64,000 nucleotides of DNA from a bacterium (lineage in GTDB: Bacteria; Armatimonadota; Zipacnadia; Zipacnadales; UBA11051). The position numbers and the translations under genes are program-made. The stretch covers positions 186,001-250,000 of the forward strand of contig JAUVVY010000001.1 of the NCBI GenBank assembly GCA_030604405.1. The letters are read 5' to 3'. The notes below the pieces were generated by a model. That model was not told the DNA's origin. It saw only the letters and a program-made list of their open reading frames with translations, and made no database searches. Shown here piece after piece: positions 59,441-64,000 of the stretch (position 1 is its first letter; every line of letters begins with the position of its first letter).

Positions 59441-62400
59441 ATGGTGCGCACCCTTGCTCTGACGCCAGTTGTGCTCGCGCTGACGGTGTGCTTTGCCAAC
59501 GCCAGGCAGTTTACGATGCCTGTTGTCCCCGAAGGCCCGGAGTTGCACGGCGATCTGTCCAGCGCGATCTGGCAGCAGGCCGCGAAGCTGGGCGATTTCA
59601 TCGCTACGGACGAAGTCAGCAAGCCCCGGGCCCCGACGGAAGTGCTTGCCATCTGTGACACGCAATATCTGTACGTGGCCTTCATCTGCCACGAGCCCAA
59701 AATCAGCCAACTGGTCACCGAAACCTCAGGGCGCGATGGACCGGTCCGCACTGATGACTGCGTTGAACTCGCTCTGGATGTGCCCAATGGCAGGATCCAG
59801 GTTTACAACTGGATTGCCAACTCCGATGGGATTATATGGGATGCCCTGCATTGCCCCACCGGCGTCGGCTGGCGATGGAATTCTGGCGCGACAGCCAGGT
59901 GCAGCGTGCAAAACGACCGCTGGGTCTGCGAACTGAGAATTCCGTTCGAGGACCTGGGCGCAAAGCCGCAGCCAGGTGAAGTGTGGGGCCTGAACTTCTG
60001 CCGTACACGCCGAGCGGACGAGCCGGAGTTGACCTCCTGGTGTCCGGCACAAAGCGGCTTCGCTGACCCGGACAACTTCGGTGAAGCCCTGTTCACTCCG
60101 TCGCCGGGAGCAGTACGAGTGAGCGTGCTTTCTCGCGGCGGTGTCTGCGCGGATGCTGATCAACAGAGGCCGAATCTCTTCTCCGTGCGAGCCGAGAACA
60201 ACGGCCCAGGCCCCGCCACCGTCCGTGTGCAGGTTGCGATGGAGGGCACGATAGTAGCGGACAAACAAGCCGTTATCGCAGCCGGCAAGGCTGAGACCGT
60301 GGCGTTGCCGTACACGGTGCCCTATCCGGGACGGCCTGTCTTCGGCTACGTGGTGCAGGTAAACGGGAAGCAAGTGTATCAGAGCAAGTTGCAGGCCGTT
60401 GAGCCGATGTATCGGGGCCCGCGCTCGTGGGTGGTTCCCGACCCGCTGTTTGAGGAGGTCCTGAGCGATGAGCCACCCGGCCTGCGCCGCGAGGGCGTGC
60501 TCATCTGGGGACATTTCAACGATGTTTCGCTACTGCGCGAGACGGCCAAACGTTTCGGGATCCGTTATACCGAGGACGAGGCATACCGGGAGCACGGTGT
60601 CCACGGACTTCACCTGATCGGTCATGGCATTCGTCAGAAAGTGCCAGGCGATCCGTGGACGCGCTGGAATGTCACCAATGTCCCGGTCAGTCCGCAGACG
60701 GCCCCTGATGTTCCCTGGATACTGGACCCCCGCTCAATTGACTACCATATCGAGTTCATGCAGAACATACTGACCATGTCTCACCCGCTGGTGTGGGGCT
60801 TTTTTGCGGGTGACGAGCTCGATGGGCACGCCCTTGCTCAGGGCGCTCAGCTCATGGCCAAACCGGGAGATTATGCGTACATCAAGCAGGCAGACGAGGA
60901 GGTCAGGCGGGATTATGGCGGAGGCAAGTGGGGCATCCCGACCGGCATCAAAGAGCAGGACCCCGACCCATACAAGTGGATCGCCTACCGGCGCTGGTGC
61001 AATGCCAGGATGCGACAGCGACACCGCCGCCTGCGCGAGGTGGTCAGACGCCACGAGCCTGACATGCCTATCGTTTCGACGGATGCTGAGGGCGGCTTAC
61101 ACCCCTACGAGTGGAGCACCCAGGCCGAATACTTCGACATCTTCACCGCCCAGTACGCACCCAGAGGCGACCAGTGGCGCGCCGAGCTTGGGTGCATGTG
61201 CAAGGTGGTCAGCGACCTGACCGCTAAGGAGTTCTGGCCCTGCGCCCACATCGAGCACTACCGCATAGCCCCAACGCCCGAGGAAACGGTCGAGGAGTTG
61301 AGCCAGGTCTTCCGCAACGGCGGCAGCGGCCTGCACTTCTTCCTGCCCGATACCGCCAATGGGCCTAAACTCGTGGGAGATACCAGGTCCTGCTATTTCG
61401 GCTCACCCAGGCGTTGGCACACGCTGATGAACATAGTGGACCTGCTGAAGACGACGCCGCGGCCCAAGTATCCGGACTATGACCGGACTGCGGTCCTGTT
61501 CAATGACGATACCCTCGCAGCCATGCCCTATGACGCGGAGCGTCCTTATGGCGAGAACACGGAGGCGTGTTACACGATGCTGGGGCCGGTGGCGCGGTCG
61601 TGGTTCAAGTTCATTGACTGCGCGCAAGTTATCGAGTGGCAGTCCCTGCGCGACCGCTTTGATATCATCTATGTGCCGACCGCCAGGTATCAGCAGACCG
61701 AAGTCGTGGACAAGCTGCGCGATTTCGTCGCAGCCGGCGGCACGCTCGTCTGTGGTGATCCGCAGGCCTTTGAGACCGACATCCTGGGCAATGACACCGT
61801 CGCCGCGCGTACCGAACTCTTCGGCGTGACAGTCGGGGATACGCTGCCAGTCAAGCAGCTAATCCCCGCCGCAGCCAGCCTGGGTAAGGAACTTGCACTG
61901 CACGGGGAAGCCTACAGCCTGACGCTGGACGCGCCGGTGCAGGTCATGGCCGCCTACGACGATGGCTCACCGGCCATAACTGCGAACAGCTTTGGACAGG
62001 GCCGGGCCATACTCTTCGGATGCAATCCCTTCAGCTTCACTGCTATCGCCGACAGCCAATGGCGCGGGTTCTTCACGAGCTGGGTCAAGGCAATGGGCGC
62101 ACCGACCGATCTGGACATCTGGCGCTTCGAGTTTCCGCGCAGCGTTATCTGGAAGGAGCCACAACAGCCGGGGCTTTGTCTCACCAACAACCGCGTTGTC
62201 TGGCAGGAAGAGAAGCCGCACTATCTGCAGAACCGCGCCATCGGCGCGACCTACCAGTATTCCCTCGCTCCTGACGCGATGCCCGACATAGCCCCGGCGG
62301 GCCACGCTATCCCGTGCGAACGGGGCCACCTGACCGACCGTCGCAAGGCCATCAAGGCACGAAAAGTTGCGTACTACCGTTCCGCGCCATACGAGCTGCC

Positions 62401-62731
62401 GGCCAGCCGCTGGATGGTTGGGTGGGAGACGACGGACGCGGTATCAGTCGCCTTCGACTTGCAGCAGCCGTGGACGCCGTTGGAGTTGAAGCTATGGTTC
62501 TGTGATACCATGTCGGAGGTAACAGTGGAAGGCAGCCTCGATGGACAGCGGTGGCAGCCGCTGGGCAGTGCGCCGGCAGAGCAAGCAGGGGAGGATGTCT
62601 ATGATATGGTGATCCCGCTCGACCAGGCGATACCTTGCCGCTACCTGCGGGCGATGTTTGCTGCCCGCCAGGCGAACCAGGAACTGACCCTGGTGGAGGT
62701 CGAGGTATGGGGGGATGAGATTAGTGGATGA
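59441..62731 (+). CDS. Secreted CBM9-like/glycosidase-like multidomain protein
   Basis: 1096 residues. Short signal peptide (LALTPVVLALTVCFANA), a CBM9/DOMON-like domain (PELHGDLSSAIWQQAAKLGDF, YVAFICHEP, VRTDDCVELALD, GEVWGLNFCRTRR), a linker beta domain, a TIM-barrel-like central domain (FGIRYTEDEAYREHGVHG, HPLVWGFFAGDELDGH, YEWSTQAEYFDIFTAQY), a GATase-like region (DYDRTAVLFNDDTLAAMPYD, FVAAGGTLVCGDPQAF) and a C-terminal F5/8-like domain (PLELKLWFCDTMSEVTVEGS). Catalytic residues not assigned, although E/D in GDELD could act as acid. Start ATG at 59441 after GGAGG. Divergent from the heparinase gene. Confidence 0.72.
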   Translation: MVRTLALTPVVLALTVCFANARQFTMPVVPEGPELHGDLSSAIWQQAAKLGDFIATDEVSKPRAPTEVLAICDTQYLYVAFICHEPKISQLVTETSGRDGPVRTDDCVELALDVPNGRIQVYNWIANSDGIIWDALHCPTGVGWRWNSGATARCSVQNDRWVCELRIPFEDLGAKPQPGEVWGLNFCRTRRADEPELTSWCPAQSGFADPDNFGEALFTPSPGAVRVSVLSRGGVCADADQQRPNLFSVRAENNGPGPATVRVQVAMEGTIVADKQAVIAAGKAETVALPYTVPYPGRPVFGYVVQVNGKQVYQSKLQAVEPMYRGPRSWVVPDPLFEEVLSDEPPGLRREGVLIWGHFNDVSLLRETAKRFGIRYTEDEAYREHGVHGLHLIGHGIRQKVPGDPWTRWNVTNVPVSPQTAPDVPWILDPRSIDYHIEFMQNILTMSHPLVWGFFAGDELDGHALAQGAQLMAKPGDYAYIKQADEEVRRDYGGGKWGIPTGIKEQDPDPYKWIAYRRWCNARMRQRHRRLREVVRRHEPDMPIVSTDAEGGLHPYEWSTQAEYFDIFTAQYAPRGDQWRAELGCMCKVVSDLTAKEFWPCAHIEHYRIAPTPEETVEELSQVFRNGGSGLHFFLPDTANGPKLVGDTRSCYFGSPRRWHTLMNIVDLLKTTPRPKYPDYDRTAVLFNDDTLAAMPYDAERPYGENTEACYTMLGPVARSWFKFIDCAQVIEWQSLRDRFDIIYVPTARYQQTEVVDKLRDFVAAGGTLVCGDPQAFETDILGNDTVAARTELFGVTVGDTLPVKQLIPAAASLGKELALHGEAYSLTLDAPVQVMAAYDDGSPAITANSFGQGRAILFGCNPFSFTAIADSQWRGFFTSWVKAMGAPTDLDIWRFEFPRSVIWKEPQQPGLCLTNNRVVWQEEKPHYLQNRAIGATYQYSLAPDAMPDIAPAGHAIPCERGHLTDRRKAIKARKVAYYRSAPYELPASRWMVGWETTDAVSVAFDLQQPWTPLELKLWFCDTMSEVTVEGSLDGQRWQPLGSAPAEQAGEDVYDMVIPLDQAIPCRYLRAMFAARQANQELTLVEVEVWGDEISG

Positions 62732-62830
62732 ACGTCTAATCCAGACAAAGGTGAGCGGGCTGAGATACCTCAGATACATGGGCGTTCAAGAATCTCTACC
62801 CAGTGCCGATCTGTATGGAGCTCTTCTCCG

Positions 62831-64000
62831 TCAGTCCTGCTGCATGTTTGCAAGCAGAGCCATTGTTTCAGGACACCCATAAACGCTCGACGAATACGTC
62901 TTTCCGAAGCCCCGCAGCTCATCGGGGTCAGCCAGAGCGGCCGACGCTGACCTGAGCCGCTCGAATTTGGCATCCCACGCTTTGCGCAGAATCCTCAAAT
63001 GCTCAGGATCACCTGTGAGCTTGACGCTGTTCGTCAGCGCCATGACTGTTACGCCGTGCTGATTGCCGACGTTGCTTTGTGGACATGATGTATAGCGCCA
63101 ACTGCTACATTCATCTCGCCACGTATCATTGTTAAGATGAGTTACGCCGCGTTGTATCGCATCAGGGATGCGCTCATCCCCCGAGAGTTCATAGTAACGG
63201 CTCAGGCCGTTTAGCCTGACCGCTGTGATGAAACCGGCCTCTCCGACGTGCTTGCGGGTAGTGCAATAGCAATGTCCCCAGGGCAATTCATAAAGCCAGC
63301 CGCCACAGTTGGGGTCCTGTTCTCCGAGCGCATCTTCGGCGAGCAGCTTCATCGCCTGCAGATAGCGGTCGTCCGGGTCCACGTCATAGGCTCCGGCGAT
63401 GGCGAGCATCGTCCAACCATTAGTCCGGCCACAGTGACTCCAACCCTTGAATTCGAACTGCCGGTCCTCAACCAGTTTAGCAAGGTTAGCGCCTATCTTC
63501 TCTACCGTCTCTTTCACCCACGGGTCGCCGGTGAGGAAATACTGGTACGCCATGCCCTGTGTGAACACGTGGCCGAGGTTGTAGGGATCGAGGCACAGAT
63601 ACGGGTCCTTTCGCTTGCCTATGTCGAGCGAGACATACAGTTCGCGGATCTGTTCTACGCTGTGAAAGCCCCCTACGTGGCCGACGGAATGTTCGTGGAC
63701 CATGCCGGGGCGAATCGGGTAGTCAGGATCTTCGCCCACCTCCTCCACAAAATAGCGTTTCAGATCCTCATTGATGAAATGGATCACGTCAACCTCGCTG
63801 GTATGACGCGCGGCGGTGTCGCCCACATACAGATACTTCGGATCGCCGGTCCTGGCGAACTGAACCAGCATGTGTTTGGGTGTATCGTACTCGTGATTTC
63901 CCCAGTTGCAGTTGCGCTCACCCCACCAGTCGCCCCAGTTCATCGCCCCGTAATCCCGCTGCAGCTCTATTGATTCGCAATAGGCGCCGAAAAGGTTTTC
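62831..64000 (-). CDS. Rhamnogalacturonan-lyase-like (PcRGLX/YetA-like) toroid domain protein, partial at window edge
   Basis: At least 389 residues read in one open frame to the window end; the 5' end lies beyond base 64000. Just inside the edge the sequence is LQRDYGAMNWGDWWGERN, then WGNHEYDTPKHMLVQFARTGD, and HEHSVGHVGGFHSVEQI, followed by alpha/alpha-toroid helices with FKGWSHCGRTNGWTM. These motifs are typical of the C-terminal toroid of exo-rhamnogalacturonan lyases (PcRGLX/YetA-like). It probably degrades pectic rhamnogalacturonan. It ends at 62831, converging on the 59441 gene. Confidence 0.78.
   Translation of the reverse strand, partial: ENLFGAYCESIELQRDYGAMNWGDWWGERNCNWGNHEYDTPKHMLVQFARTGDPKYLYVGDTAARHTSEVDVIHFINEDLKRYFVEEVGEDPDYPIRPGMVHEHSVGHVGGFHSVEQIRELYVSLDIGKRKDPYLCLDPYNLGHVFTQGMAYQYFLTGDPWVKETVEKIGANLAKLVEDRQFEFKGWSHCGRTNGWTMLAIAGAYDVDPDDRYLQAMKLLAEDALGEQDPNCGGWLYELPWGHCYCTTRKHVGEAGFITAVRLNGLSRYYELSGDERIPDAIQRGVTHLNNDTWRDECSSWRYTSCPQSNVGNQHGVTVMALTNSVKLTGDPEHLRILRKAWDAKFERLRSASAALADPDELRGFGKTYSSSVYGCPETMALLANMQQD

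Noticed and set aside
1..64000. CRISPR arrays, rRNA and tRNA genes
   Set aside because: Looked for repeated spacers, and tRNA/rRNA consensus stretches; found none. The only tandem repeats are the 51-bp units at the IS end.

Overview
The window looks like a piece of a GC-rich genome from a diderm (Gram-negative-type), chemoheterotrophic bacterium. It encodes a phosphate-selective-porin-like beta-barrel, lipoproteins, an L,D-transpeptidase, a D-Ala-D-Ala carboxypeptidase, a copper-amine-oxidase-type stalk domain protein, a MutL/GlmL-type ATPase cluster and large secreted polysaccharide-active proteins. That mix is reminiscent of Armatimonadota or a similar poorly cultured phylum. This assignment is an inference from gene content, not from a marker gene.

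Layout. (1) 1-11.3 kb, minus strand: a long colinear housekeeping run read lysA, CCA-adding enzyme, M50 protease, sugar-nucleotide pyrophosphorylase, scpA, scpB, D,D-carboxypeptidase, rluB, GT-C-like membrane protein, a second CCA/poly(A)-polymerase-type gene split by an in-frame TGA, and a PPOX flavoprotein. (2) 11.4-14.4 kb: a secreted Ig-like/stalk-domain protein and an orphan OmpR-type response regulator. (3) 14.6-23.3 kb, minus strand: a MutL-family ASKHA ATPase translationally linked to a carrier-like barrel protein and an FN3/membrane protein, followed by three more membrane proteins, with no glutamate mutase nearby. A DUF6978/DUF1828-type pair is lodged upstream of mutL. (4) 23.7-28.4 kb: accessory DNA with a Flp-type pilin, a lipoprotein, a half-size GDT1 transporter, orphan ORFs, an AT-richer methyltransferase whose stop codon lies in the tip of an IS3-family remnant, 51-bp tandem repeats and small palindromes. 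(5) 28.4-43.9 kb: EamA transporter, Ig lipoprotein, two tandem giant subtilases, porin, L,D-transpeptidase, PfkB kinase and a secreted glycosidase-like protein. (6) 44.0-50.3 kb, plus strand: the standout. (7) 50.4-64 kb: tandem amidohydrolases, a cupin, and secreted or cytosolic genes for plant-type polysaccharide use (heparinase-like, CBM9-like, rhamnogalacturonan-lyase-like, Gfo/Idh/MocA).

The standout region is a complete eukaryote-like ubiquitin-type conjugation operon. It has two E2-like proteins with HPN motif and catalytic Cys, a YukD-like ubiquitin-fold protein ending in Ala-Gly, an E1-like adenylase, a JAMM deubiquitinase carrying a membrane span and an extracytoplasmic LysM domain, and a membrane-anchored RING-like protein. 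A membrane-anchored trypsin-like (S1C) protease and a HicBA toxin-antitoxin pair are inside it. A near-consensus sigma70 promoter sits in front. Five of the proteins carry a short acidic/hydrophobic peptide of the type (I/V/L)D(I/V/L)D(L/F) or its shorter form IDL, in tails or linkers predicted to face the cytoplasm. I infer a shared docking or SIM-like ubiquitin-interacting motif that gathers the pathway at the inner membrane, possibly tied to cell-wall state through LysM and the periplasmic protease.
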